Notes under the pieces: generated by a model
The model's input: only the letters and a program-made list of their open reading frames with translations
Told to the model about the DNA's origin: nothing
The model's database searches: none
Made by a program: the position numbers and the translations under genes
Source of the DNA: Cupriavidus sp. D39
GTDB lineage: Bacteria; Pseudomonadota; Gammaproteobacteria; Burkholderiales; Burkholderiaceae
Assembly: GCF_026627925.1 (NCBI RefSeq)
Contig: NZ_JAPNLE010000009.1
Span: forward strand, 2,852,001-2,916,000
DNA: 64,000 bases
Direction: 5' to 3'
Shown: positions 16,694 through 27,211 of the stretch, one piece after another
How positions within the stretch are numbered: the stretch's first letter is position 1
Layout of the letters: each line of letters starts with the position of its first letter

Positions 16694-17896
16694 TCAATCC
16701 CAGGACAACGCCCCACCCGTCTGGTACTCGATCACACGCGTCTCGAAGAAGTTACGTTCCTTCTTCAGGTCGATCATCTCGCTCATCCACGGGAACGGGT
16801 TTTCCTCGTTCGGGAACAACTGCTCCAGGCCGATCTGCTGGCAGCGGCGGTTGCAGATGAAGCGCAGGTAGCCCTTGAACATCGGTGCGTTCAGGCCCAG
16901 CACGCCGCGCGGCATGGTGTCCTCGGCGTAGCGGTATTCGAGGTCCACGGCCTTCTTGAACAGCGCCGTGATCTCTTCCTTGAACTCGGCGGTCCACAGG
17001 TGCGGGTTCTCGAGCTTGATCTGGTTGATCAGGTCGATGCCGAAATTGCAGTGCAGGGACTCGTCGCGCAGGATGTACTGGTACTGCTCGGCGGCGCCGG
17101 TCATCTTGTTCTGGCGGCCCATGGCCAGGATCTGCGTGAAGCCGACGTAGAAGAACAGGCCTTCCATGATGCAGGCGAACACGATCAGCGACTTGAGCAG
17201 CTTCTGGTCATTCTCCGGCGTGCCGGTCTTGAAGGCCGGGTCGGTCAGCGTGTCGATGAACGGGATCAGGAACTCGTCCTTGTCACGGATCGACTGCACT
17301 TCGTGGTACGCGTTGAAGATCTCGGCTTCATTGAGGCCGAGCGACTCCACGATGTACTGGTAGGCGTGCGTGTGGATCGCTTCTTCGAAGGCCTGGCGCA
17401 GCAGGTACTGGCGGCATTCCGGCGCGGTGATCTGGCGGTAGGTGCCCAGCACGATGTTGTTGGCGGCCAGCGAGTCGGCGGTGACGAAGAAGCCGAGGTT
17501 GCGCTTGATCACGCGGCGCTCGTCTTCGGTCAGGCCGTTCGGGTCCTTCCACAGCGCGATGTCGCGCGACATGTTGATTTCCTGCGGCATCCAGTGGTTG
17601 GCGCAGCCGGCCAGGTATTTTTCCCAGGCCCATTTGTACTTGAACGGCACCAGCTGGTTGACGTCGGTCGAGCCATTGATGACGCGCTTGTCGGCGGCGT
17701 TCACGCGGCGGTCCGTCGGCGCGTCGGACGCCGGCAGGTTGCCGAGGATACCCGTGCCGGCCGGTTGCGTGGCGGCCGGCGGCAGCACGCCGTGCTGGTC
17801 GACAGAGCGTGCGGCAGCAGGCGTGGCGGTGGGATTCGGCGCGGGCTGCGGGGCAGCCTGCGGGGTGGCTTGAACGTCGTCGTCCCAGCTCAGCAT
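16694..17896 (-). CDS. nrdB: Class I ribonucleotide reductase, small (radical) subunit
   Basis: The 400-aa R2 protein makes the radical used by NrdA to reduce ribonucleotides. The diiron ligand segments are visible: [17 protein letters not shown] in the middle and [13 protein letters not shown] later. The N-terminal about 80 residues are a Pro/Ala-rich extension ([18 protein letters not shown]) seen in Burkholderiales. The protein begins MLSWDDD and ends GGALSWD; the C-terminal tail is the part that docks on NrdA. It lies 99 bp downstream of nrdA. The transposon begins 8 bp after its stop, leaving the coding sequence intact but removing any native terminator from its 3' side. Confidence 0.97.
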   Translation of the reverse strand: MLSWDDDVQATPQAAPQPAPNPTATPAAARSVDQHGVLPPAATQPAGTGILGNLPASDAPTDRRVNAADKRVINGSTDVNQLVPFKYKWAWEKYLAGCANHWMPQEINMSRDIALWKDPNGLTEDERRVIKRNLGFFVTADSLAANNIVLGTYRQITAPECRQYLLRQAFEEAIHTHAYQYIVESLGLNEAEIFNAYHEVQSIRDKDEFLIPFIDTLTDPAFKTGTPENDQKLLKSLIVFACIMEGLFFYVGFTQILAMGRQNKMTGAAEQYQYILRDESLHCNFGIDLINQIKLENPHLWTAEFKEEITALFKKAVDLEYRYAEDTMPRGVLGLNAPMFKGYLRFICNRRCQQIGLEQLFPNEENPFPWMSEMIDLKKERNFFETRVIEYQTGGALSWD

Positions 17897-17995
17897 GGTG
17901 TGGTTCTCCGTGGAATGCTTTGGTTTGCCGCGGTCCTCGCCGCGCGCAGGCGGCGCGGCGAGGATGGCGGCAGGTAATGGCTTACTGGCAGCGAG

Positions 17996-20938
17996 TTACT
18001 GGCAGGCTTCGCACTCGTCGAAACCGGCGTCGCCGGGGCGCATCGTGCAGACCGCGCCTTCGGCTTCCGGCATGGCCGGTGCGGAGGCGGCGGCCTGGTC
18101 GATGCCGGCGGCGCTGATGCCGCCGTCGCTACCCGACGACACGGCGTTGAGCGAGCCGCGCGACACGGTGGACTTCTCCACGTGGGTGGCTGCCATCGTG
18201 CGCAGGTAGTACGTGGTCTTCAGGCCGCGCAGCCAGGCCAGCTTGTAGGTGTCGTCCAGCTTCTTGCCCGAGGCGCCGGCCATGTAGATGTTCAGCGACT
18301 GAGCCTGGTCGATCCACTTCTGGCGGCGGCTGGCAGCTTCCACCAGCCAGCTCGGCTCGACTTCGAAGGCCGTTGCGTAGATGTCGCGCAGGTCTTGCGG
18401 GATGCGGTCGATGCGGGCCAGCTTGCCGTCGAAATACTTCAGGTCGGCGACCATCACTTCGTCCCACAGGCCGCGTGCCTTCAGGTCGCGCACCAGGTAG
18501 TCGTTGACCACCGTGAACTCGCCCGACAGGTTGGACTTGACGTACAGGTTCTGGAAGGTCGGTTCGATGCAGGCCGACACGCCGATGATGTTCGAGATCG
18601 TTGCCGTGGGTGCGATCGCGATGCAGTTCGAGTTGCGCATGCCGTGCTGCTTGATGCGCGCGCGCAGGCTGTCCCAGTCCATGGTCGAGGAGTGATCCAC
18701 TTCCAGGTAGCCGCCGCGTTCTTCGGCCAGCAGCTTGAGCGAGTCCTGCGGCAGGATGCCACGATCCCACAGTGAGCCTTCATAGGTGCTGTAGCGGCCG
18801 CGTTCTTCCGCCAGCTCGCTGGAGGCGCGGTAGGCGTAGTAGCACACCGCTTCCATCGAGGTGTCGGCGAACTGCACGGCGGCGTCGCTGGCGTACGGCA
18901 GGCGCAGCATGTGCAGGCAGTCCTGGAAGCCCATGATGCCCATGCCGACCGGACGATGGCGCAGGTTGGAGTTGCGTGCCTTCTCAACCGCGTAGTAGTT
19001 GATGTCGATCACGTTGTCGAGCATGCGCATCGCGGTGCGGATGGTCTTCTCGAGCTTGGCGTGGTCGAGCACCTGGGTGCCGTCGGCCAGTTGCTTCAGG
19101 TGGGCCACCAGGTTCACCGAACCCAGGTTGCAAACGGCGATCTCGCTCTCGTTGGTGTTGAGCGTGATTTCCGTGCACAGGTTGGAGCTGTGCACCACGC
19201 CCACGTGCTGCTGCGGGCTGCGGATGTTGCACGGATCCTTGAAGGTGATCCAGGGATGGCCGGTCTCGAACAGCATGCCCAGCATCTTGCGCCACAGCTG
19301 CATGGCGGGGATCTTCTTGAACAGCTTCAGTTCGCCGCGGGCGGCCTTGGCTTCGTAGCCCAGGTAGGCCTCTTCGAAAGCCTTGCCGACCAGGTCGTGC
19401 AGGTCCGGGCAGGTGGCGGGCGAGAACAGGGTCCACTCGCCGGCTTCCATCACGCGCTTCATGAACAGGTCGGGAATCCAGTTCGCCGTGTTCATGTCGT
19501 GGGTGCGGCGGCGGTCGTCGCCAGTGTTCTTGCGCAGCTCGAGGAATTCCTCGATGTCCAGGTGCCAGGTTTCCAGGTAGGCGCAGACCGCGCCCTTGCG
19601 CTTGCCGCCCTGGTTGACCGCCACGGCGGTGTCGTTCACCACCTTCAGGAACGGCACCACGCCTTGCGACTTGCCATTGGTGCCCTTGATGTGCGAGCCG
19701 AGGGCGCGCACGTTGGTCCAGTCGTTGCCCAGGCCGCCGGCGAACTTCGACAGCAGCGCGTTTTCCTTGAGCGCTTCGTAGATGCCTTCCAGGTCGTCCG
19801 AGACGGTGGTCAGGTAGCACGACGACAGCTGCGAGCGGCGGGTGCCCGAGTTGAACAGGGTCGGCGTGGACGACATGAAGTCGAACGACGACAGCAGCTG
19901 GTAGAACTCGATGGCACGGGCTTCGCGGTCCTTCTCGCCCAGCGCCAGGCCCATGGCCACGCGCATGAAGAAGGCCTGCGGCATTTCGATGCGGACTTCG
20001 TCGATATGCAGGAAGTAGCGATCGTACAGGGTCTGCAGGCCCAGGTAGTTGAACTGGAAGTCGCGCTGGGCGTCCAGTGCCGCGCCCAGGCGGGCTAGAT
20101 CATAGGTGGCCAGCTTCTCGTCCAGCAGCTCGGCTTCGATGCCGCGCGCGATGAACTTGGGGAAGTAGTCGGCGTAGCGCGACACCATCTGGGTCTGGGT
20201 CACTTCGGCGCCCAGGATTTCCTTGCGGATGGTGTGCAGCAGGATACGCGCGGTGACCTGGCTGTAGGCCGGGTCCTTCTCGATCAGGGTACGCGCGGCC
20301 AGGATGGCGGAGTCGTAGACCTGGGTCATCGGCACGCCGTCGTACAGGTTCTTCAGCGTTTCCTTGAGGATCGGCTCGGCGCTGACGGCGTCGCCCAGGC
20401 CCGAGCAGGCGTTGTCGATCAGGCCATGCAGCGCGCCCAGGTCCAGCACGCGGGCAACGCCGGCGTCCGTCACGTTGAACGTGGCGCCGCCTTCCTGCAC
20501 GCGGGCCACCGCCTGGGCGTTGGCCTGGGCGCGTTCCTGGGTGCGCTTCTCGCGGTACAGCACGTAGGCGCGGGCCACTTCATGCTCGCTCGAACGCATC
20601 AGCGCCAGCTCGACGTGATCCTGCACGTCTTCGATATGGAAGGTGCCGCCGTTGGGGCGGCTGCGCAGCAGCGCGCGGACCACGTTCTGGGTCACTTGCT
20701 CGACCACTTCGCGCACACGCGCCGAAGCGGCGCCCTGCCCGCCGTTGACGGCGAGGAAGGCCTTGGTCACCGCTACCGAGATCTTGCTCGGCTCGAACGC
20801 CACGACGGCGCCGTTACGGCGGATGATCTTGTAGTCCTGGTAGCTGCCAGCGGCGGCAGTAGCGGGGTTCGACTGCGCGTTCGCTGCTGCACCGGCGGCG
20901 GTTGCGCCGGTGGAAAGTTCGTTCTGGGCTGTCTGCAT
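17996..20938 (-). CDS. nrdA: Class I ribonucleotide reductase, large (catalytic) subunit
   Basis: The 980-aa R1 protein reduces ribonucleoside diphosphates. Seen in order: an Ala-rich start, an ATP-cone (from YKIIRRNGAVVAFEPSKISV, about residues 35-140) for allosteric activity control, the catalytic barrel with SSCYLT and CNLGSVNLV cysteines, and the C-terminal redox tail ECEACQ. It is longer than E. coli NrdA because of the N-terminal part. The ATG at 20938 (MQTAQNEL) is chosen over an upstream in-frame start at 20977. Paired NrdR-like boxes lie about 200 bp upstream. Confidence 0.97.
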   Translation of the reverse strand: MQTAQNELSTGATAAGAAANAQSNPATAAAGSYQDYKIIRRNGAVVAFEPSKISVAVTKAFLAVNGGQGAASARVREVVEQVTQNVVRALLRSRPNGGTFHIEDVQDHVELALMRSSEHEVARAYVLYREKRTQERAQANAQAVARVQEGGATFNVTDAGVARVLDLGALHGLIDNACSGLGDAVSAEPILKETLKNLYDGVPMTQVYDSAILAARTLIEKDPAYSQVTARILLHTIRKEILGAEVTQTQMVSRYADYFPKFIARGIEAELLDEKLATYDLARLGAALDAQRDFQFNYLGLQTLYDRYFLHIDEVRIEMPQAFFMRVAMGLALGEKDREARAIEFYQLLSSFDFMSSTPTLFNSGTRRSQLSSCYLTTVSDDLEGIYEALKENALLSKFAGGLGNDWTNVRALGSHIKGTNGKSQGVVPFLKVVNDTAVAVNQGGKRKGAVCAYLETWHLDIEEFLELRKNTGDDRRRTHDMNTANWIPDLFMKRVMEAGEWTLFSPATCPDLHDLVGKAFEEAYLGYEAKAARGELKLFKKIPAMQLWRKMLGMLFETGHPWITFKDPCNIRSPQQHVGVVHSSNLCTEITLNTNESEIAVCNLGSVNLVAHLKQLADGTQVLDHAKLEKTIRTAMRMLDNVIDINYYAVEKARNSNLRHRPVGMGIMGFQDCLHMLRLPYASDAAVQFADTSMEAVCYYAYRASSELAEERGRYSTYEGSLWDRGILPQDSLKLLAEERGGYLEVDHSSTMDWDSLRARIKQHGMRNSNCIAIAPTATISNIIGVSACIEPTFQNLYVKSNLSGEFTVVNDYLVRDLKARGLWDEVMVADLKYFDGKLARIDRIPQDLRDIYATAFEVEPSWLVEAASRRQKWIDQAQSLNIYMAGASGKKLDDTYKLAWLRGLKTTYYLRTMAATHVEKSTVSRGSLNAVSSGSDGGISAAGIDQAAASAPAMPEAEGAVCTMRPGDAGFDECEACQ

Positions 20939-21148
20939 GAGGAACTCCTGTTCTGACCCGTGTTTTATGAGTGACAAAGAGTCCCGGGCAAAATGCGCAA
21001 AAAGGCTCAGACACGCCGGCCGGTCTTACCCGGAAGGGCGCGCTGCTATTGCTGGATTCTGCTGGGACTCTTGTGATGCGCCGGCCCTTCGGCGGACCGC
21101 AGCCAATGCTGCGGCGGTAACTGCACACCTAGGCCGGCTCCCGAAAGC

Positions 21149-21196
21149 ACCACTAGATCTAGTGGTCGATGCGAAAAACTGGACTAAGTATAGTGA
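21149..21196. promoter_or_regulatory. Pair of NrdR-box-like operators upstream of nrdA
   Basis: Box 1 is part of a perfect 18-bp palindrome ACCACTAGATCTAGTGGT (21149-21166). Box 2 GGACTAAGTATAGTGA is at 21181-21196. Both resemble the NrdR consensus ACACTATATATAGTGT (12 and 10 of 16 matches), and their 31-bp start-to-start distance fits the three-helical-turn spacing known for NrdR box pairs. A TATACT sequence on the minus strand overlaps box 2 and may be the -10 element, so NrdR binding would block the promoter. Confidence 0.7.
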
Positions 21197-21438
21197 AACC
21201 CGGCGGATTCACCAGTCTTGACAAGTGCTTTTTGGCGCGAATTCCAGTGCCGGCGCGGCATGCGGCGCTGCGCCATACCCGCCAGCCCAAGAGACGCAAG
21301 GGAATCCGCCCGACGGTTCGTTACCGCACCGTGACGCGAAATTTTTTTGATTGACCTGCCTGGTTCGATAGGCGCGGACTTTATCAGGGTTTTCCCCAAA
21401 TCGCGGCTATCCCCTAGGCCCCGCTTGTTGCCCTTGCC

Positions 21439-22059
21439 TCAGGGCTGGTCTTTGCGGTAAGGCAGTTGCGCGGGAGCCACGCCGGCGGCAGCGGCGAAGG
21501 CCGCCCAGTCGAAATATGGCCCCGGATCGGTCTTGCGCCCGGGCGCGATATCGCTGTGCCCCGCCACGGCCCGCACCGGATAGGTGCCGAGCAGGGCACG
21601 CACCAGCGCGGAGGTGGTGTGGTACTGGGCCAACGTGAACGGCTGGTCGTCGCTGCCTTCGACCTCGATGCCGATGGAGAAGTCGTTGCAGCGAGGCCGG
21701 CCGAAGAACTCGGACTGGCCCGCGTGCCAGGCCCGGTCCAGGCAGGACACGAACTGGACCAGCTCCCCTCCCGCGTCACCAGGAAATGCGCCGACACCTG
21801 CACCTGATAAATCGTGGCGAAGAAAGGGTGGCGGGACGGGTCGAGACGATTCAGGAAGAAGGCTTCGATATCGCCGCTGCCAAACTGCCCGGGCGGCAGG
21901 CTGATGTTGTGGATCACCACCAGGTCCACCGGCATGTGCGCGGGCCGGGCGTCGCAGTTAGGCGACGGCACCTGGCGCGCCGCGGGCACCCAGCCGGCCG
22001 CGTCGGGAGTCAACCCTTGCCCGGGCACGGGTGCCGGCGCGAGCTTGCCGTTGTCGCGA

Positions 22060-22067
<8 letters not shown>
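21439..22067 (-). CDS. ampD: AmpD-type N-acetylmuramoyl-L-alanine amidase (frameshifted once)
   Basis: AmpD cleaves anhydromuropeptides during peptidoglycan recycling in the cytoplasm. The first frame has VDLVVIHNISLPPGQFGSGD (zinc His) and the second has FGRPRCNDFSIGIEVEGSDD and VAGHSDIAPGRKTDPGPYFD (His and Asp/Lys of the active site). Adding one base to the C run at 21765-21768 joins them through REGELVQFVSCLDRAWHAG. The restored protein is about 210 aa. The start (MPDRDNGKL, 22067) overlaps the end of the pilR gene (22060). The break is probably a sequence error. Confidence 0.88.
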
Positions 22068-23740
<1,673 letters not shown>

Positions 23741-23824
23741 GGGTCTGCGTCTGGCGATCTGGCGAAGTGGAATCGGGGCGGCTCAACGAGAGACGGATCG
23801 GGTGGCCGGACATGCCGGTGCGGT

Positions 23825-25891
23825 TCAGCCACCCGCGCTGTCCGGCGCTTCGATGCGCATGGTCAGGACAAAAGCCTTGGCCGGCAGTGTATCGCGTGCG
23901 GCGGGTGCCAGCATGCCGGTCTGCGCTAGCAGCGCGTCGATCGAAATCGTGCCGTAGCGCACCTGGGCGTCGTTGGCGCCGCATAGCTCGCGCGCCATGA
24001 ACAACCCGAGGCCGGTGCCCTGGGCGTTGCTGGTAAAGAAGGGCTCGAACAAGGTGCGCTGGTGCTCGCGCGAGACCTCGACGCCATCGTTCCACACGAT
24101 CAGCTCGGCATGGTGCTGGTCCAGCGCATGAGCCAGCAGGCGGATCGCCCCGGGCAGGCGGCTGCAATAGCGCCAGGCGTTGTCGAGCAGGTTGCCAAGC
24201 ACTTGCTGCAACTGGGAGGCATCGAAGATGACCGGGCGCGCCACGTCCACCGTGAGCCGGATGGCATTAGCGTTGATCTCGGCCGGACGCGGCACGCGCC
24301 GCGCGCCAACCGGGTCGTGGTCCGCGGAGCGGGCGCGCATCTCCAGCCGCCAGCGGCCGACGATATCCGGCAGCGCCTGGTTCAGGTCCACCGTGGTGCG
24401 CTCGGTGCGCGGGCGGCGCGACATCTGCAGCACGTCCGACACCACCTGGTCGAGCCGGCGCACATTGTCGTGGATGATGCGCAGCAGCCGCGCATCCACG
24501 TCGCCCTCCGCGCGTCCCGCCTCGCCCGGGCGCGCGGCCCGTCGGCTGGTTTCGGCCAGCAGCTCGCTGGCCTGGCTGATGGCCGCCAGCGGATTGCGGA
24601 TCTGGTGCGCCACGCTGGCCACCAGGCGCCCCATGGCGGCCAGCTTTTCCTGTTGCACCTGCTCGGCGATGCGCTCCCAGCTTTCGATATGGACCAGCAC
24701 CGTGTCGCGCATCTCGCTGCGCAGCAAGGCCTCGTCCTCCGGGCGCCAGGCCATGGCCTCGCGCTGGGCGATGGCCAGGCGCAGCCGGGCCGCCGCCTCG
24801 GGCGACAGCTCGTTCCAGGTGCCGGTGTTCATGGCGTTCTGCGCACTGAGCGAGACCGACATCGAGGATGCGAAAGTGGATCGCAGGCTGGCCAGCCCGG
24901 GCAGCAGGAAGCGCAGCCGCAGCCGCGTATGCAGGATGGGGCCGCGCCCCGAGGATGGCCGCGACGGCAGCGGCAGCAATTGCAGGATGCGCGGCGCATC
25001 GTCCTTGCTGCGCACCCAGTCGCGCAGCATTTCCATCAGCGGCTGCAGGCGGGGAATCTGGCGCAGGTCGAACAGCGCGTCGCGCCCAAAGGCGGGGGCG
25101 TCCGTGTGCTTGCCCTGTTCGGCGGGCTGCACGCCGAGCAGCACCACCGCGGCCGGGTTGGCCGCCACCACCACGCCGTTGGCACGCAGCAGCATCACGC
25201 CGTCCTGCATGTCGTTGACCATCAGCCGGTTGACCAGCTGCTGCAGGCGCAGCTCCTGCTCGCGCGCCAGCGCCAGCCGCTCCTGCGCGAGCTGGCGGTT
25301 GGCCAGCAGGTACATCAGCGAGGCCGCGATCATGAAGACCAGCCCGTACAGCCCCGAGCCCAGCAAACCCGCGTCGGCCTGGCGCAACAGCAAGGTCTGC
25401 GCGAAGGGGGCGCTCATCACCACCAGCGCCGAAGCTGCCGCCGCGAACAGCGCGAACAGCAGGCTGGTGAGCGCACCGGCCTGCAGCGCGGGCAGCAGGA
25501 AGATCATGGCGAGCCCCTCGCCGCGTTGGCCCTGCGCGTGAAAGATCAGGCCCAGCAGGGCGAGATCCGCCAGCACCTGGAAGCGCACCCGCAGGTGAAA
25601 GCCGCGCCGCCACCAGAGTGTCGCGACCACCATGACCAGCGCCACCACGGCATAGGGCACGGCCAGCGGCAGCGCACCCGGCCCGATGCCGAACCCGCTA
25701 CTCAGTGTCTGCGCGGCGCGCTGCGCCGGCAGCCAGGCATAGCCCAGCAGCAGCGCGGCCACCGCCAGCCGGGTCCAGCAGAAATAGCGCAGCAGGCGCC
25801 AGTGGAATTCAGGAGGCTCGGGCTGGCGCCACATCGCAGCGAGGGCACGCCAGGCATTCAGGCGGGACCAGAACGAGGCAGGCCCGTTCAT
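23825..25891 (-). CDS. pilS: PilS-type sensor histidine kinase
   Basis: The 688-aa inner-membrane kinase has six hydrophobic segments in the first about 200 residues, then a PAS-like region (DMQDGVMLLRANGVVVAANP). A HisKA domain follows with the phospho-accepting His in VASVAHQIRNPLAAI, and an ATPase domain with NLLDNAWRYC and GTGLGLFMARELC. It lies just upstream of the response regulator gene on the same strand, the normal pilSR arrangement. It is longer than P. aeruginosa PilS, mostly through the linker between membrane and kinase parts. The signal is unknown; for PilS it is pilin in the membrane. Confidence 0.88.
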   Translation of the reverse strand: MNGPASFWSRLNAWRALAAMWRQPEPPEFHWRLLRYFCWTRLAVAALLLGYAWLPAQRAAQTLSSGFGIGPGALPLAVPYAVVALVMVVATLWWRRGFHLRVRFQVLADLALLGLIFHAQGQRGEGLAMIFLLPALQAGALTSLLFALFAAAASALVVMSAPFAQTLLLRQADAGLLGSGLYGLVFMIAASLMYLLANRQLAQERLALAREQELRLQQLVNRLMVNDMQDGVMLLRANGVVVAANPAAVVLLGVQPAEQGKHTDAPAFGRDALFDLRQIPRLQPLMEMLRDWVRSKDDAPRILQLLPLPSRPSSGRGPILHTRLRLRFLLPGLASLRSTFASSMSVSLSAQNAMNTGTWNELSPEAAARLRLAIAQREAMAWRPEDEALLRSEMRDTVLVHIESWERIAEQVQQEKLAAMGRLVASVAHQIRNPLAAISQASELLAETSRRAARPGEAGRAEGDVDARLLRIIHDNVRRLDQVVSDVLQMSRRPRTERTTVDLNQALPDIVGRWRLEMRARSADHDPVGARRVPRPAEINANAIRLTVDVARPVIFDASQLQQVLGNLLDNAWRYCSRLPGAIRLLAHALDQHHAELIVWNDGVEVSREHQRTLFEPFFTSNAQGTGLGLFMARELCGANDAQVRYGTISIDALLAQTGMLAPAARDTLPAKAFVLTMRIEAPDSAGG

Positions 25892-26169
25892 GCGGCAGGG
25901 CTGTCCGGATCGCTATCGGCCGGCAGGTGGGCGCGCCGGCAGTAATGCAGGCCGCGGTAGGCGATGGCTTCGCCCTGCGGCAGGTGCACGCCGCAGCGCG
26001 CGCATTGGACCATGGCTTCCTGCGCGGGCGCAGGCTGGTCGCGGGCCGGCGAGCCGTGCGCGGGACCGTGCCGGGCGGCGCGCTCCTCCCGAAGGCGCGC
26101 TTGCGCGCGCTGGCGAATCCACCAGAAACAGCCCAGCAGGACAGCCAGGACAAGGAAGATGCGTGCCAT
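25888..26169 (-). CDS. PP0621-family small membrane protein
   Basis: The 93-aa protein starts MARIFLVLAVLLGCFWWIRQ, one membrane helix. A basic/Ala-rich linker and a C-terminal CARCGVHLPQGEAIAYRGLHYC segment follow, a four-cysteine-like zinc motif. The stop overlaps the pilS start by 4 bp (ATGA), so it is co-translated with pilS. The ATG at 26169 is chosen because the upstream extension lacks conserved character. Function unknown. Confidence 0.8.
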   Translation of the reverse strand: MARIFLVLAVLLGCFWWIRQRAQARLREERAARHGPAHGSPARDQPAPAQEAMVQCARCGVHLPQGEAIAYRGLHYCRRAHLPADSDPDSPAA

Positions 26170-26176
26170 GCCGGCC

Positions 26177-27108
26177 TCAGATTCGGTGCAGTATGACTTC
26201 GATGACGAAGCGGCTGCCAACATAAGCCAGCAGCAGGATGCCGAAGGACGCAATCACCCAGCGCAGCGCGGTGCGCCCGCGCCAGCCGTAGAAGGTACGC
26301 CCGGCCAGGATGCCCGCGAACATCGCCCACGACAGCAGCGCGAACACCGTCTTGTGGTCGAGCCGGAAGGCCCGGCCGAACAGTTGCTCGGAGAACAGCA
26401 GGCCTGACAGGATCGTCAGCGTCAGCAACACGAAGCCGGCGCCGATCAGGCGGAAAAGCAGCTTCTCCAGCGTCAGCAGCGGCGGCAGCAGGTCGAGCCA
26501 GCGACCCACCCACTGGGCCGGCTCGCTGGCGCTGCCGGCCTGGGGCGAGCGGTTGAAGCCATGCAGGCGGCGCTCCGCCAGCAACATCAGGAAGGCATGG
26601 AAGGCGGCCAGCGTGAACAGGCCATAGGCCACGTTGGCAATGATGAAGTGCAGCTTGAACAGCGGCCGCGCCGCGTAGCCCAGGATTTGCGCGCCGGGAA
26701 ACGCCAGCGGCATCAGGCTGGCGAGCATGGCCACCGGGACCACGATCAGCCCGAGGCCGGCCAGCGAGAAGAAGAAGCTCTCGATCCAGTAAATGCCCAC
26801 GCCCAGCCACAGCATGGCCGACAGCGCAAAGGCAAAGCCAAACACCATGCGGTCGGCCGGGAAGATGGTCTCGTGCAGCAGCAGGCCGTGGCTGGCCACC
26901 GCGGCCAGCATCAGCGCGTGCCACCAGGCCGGGCGGCCCTCGCCGCGCCCGCCAGTCCCCCGCCGCCGTGCAGCAGCACGGTGGTCGCCGCGCCCCCAAT
27001 GGCACCGCCGGTGCCGGCAGCCGATAGCTGCGGGTTGCGCGTTGCCCAGCCGTGATAGGCCAGGCCGCAATAGAGAAGTGCCGTCAAGGCATACAGTACA
27101 ATGGCCAT
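26177..27108 (-). CDS. CcsA/HemX-family cytochrome c assembly-type membrane protein (frameshifted once)
   Basis: An integral membrane protein of about 310 aa with eight hydrophobic helices; the region HETIFPADRMVFGFAFALSA and the later FRLDHKTVFALLSWAMFAG contain the conserved histidines of the family that handles haem in the membrane. The N-terminus MAIVLYALTALLYCGLAYHG (ATG 27108) is in a different frame; adding one base to the C run at 26957-26961 joins the frames. It lies between ffh (divergent) and the PP0621 gene. Members of this family next to ffh are commonly annotated as inner membrane protein YpjD/CcsA-like; direct proof of a cytochrome c role is lacking. Confidence 0.8.
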
Positions 27109-27211
27109 TTGCACAGTTTACCTTAGCGCCCCGTCCCGGTGGCGCCCCGCTTGAGCCGGGCCGAGAGCCAGCCTCAAGCCTCGATCAAGCTCTATCCCCC
27201 GGACTTCTGCC

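Noticed and set aside
16676..17977. 433-aa plus-strand frame over nrdB
   Set aside because: Shadow of nrdB; it also crosses the transposon end.
24062..25945. 627-aa plus-strand frame over pilS
   Set aside because: Antisense shadow of the recognisable histidine kinase; no motifs of its own.
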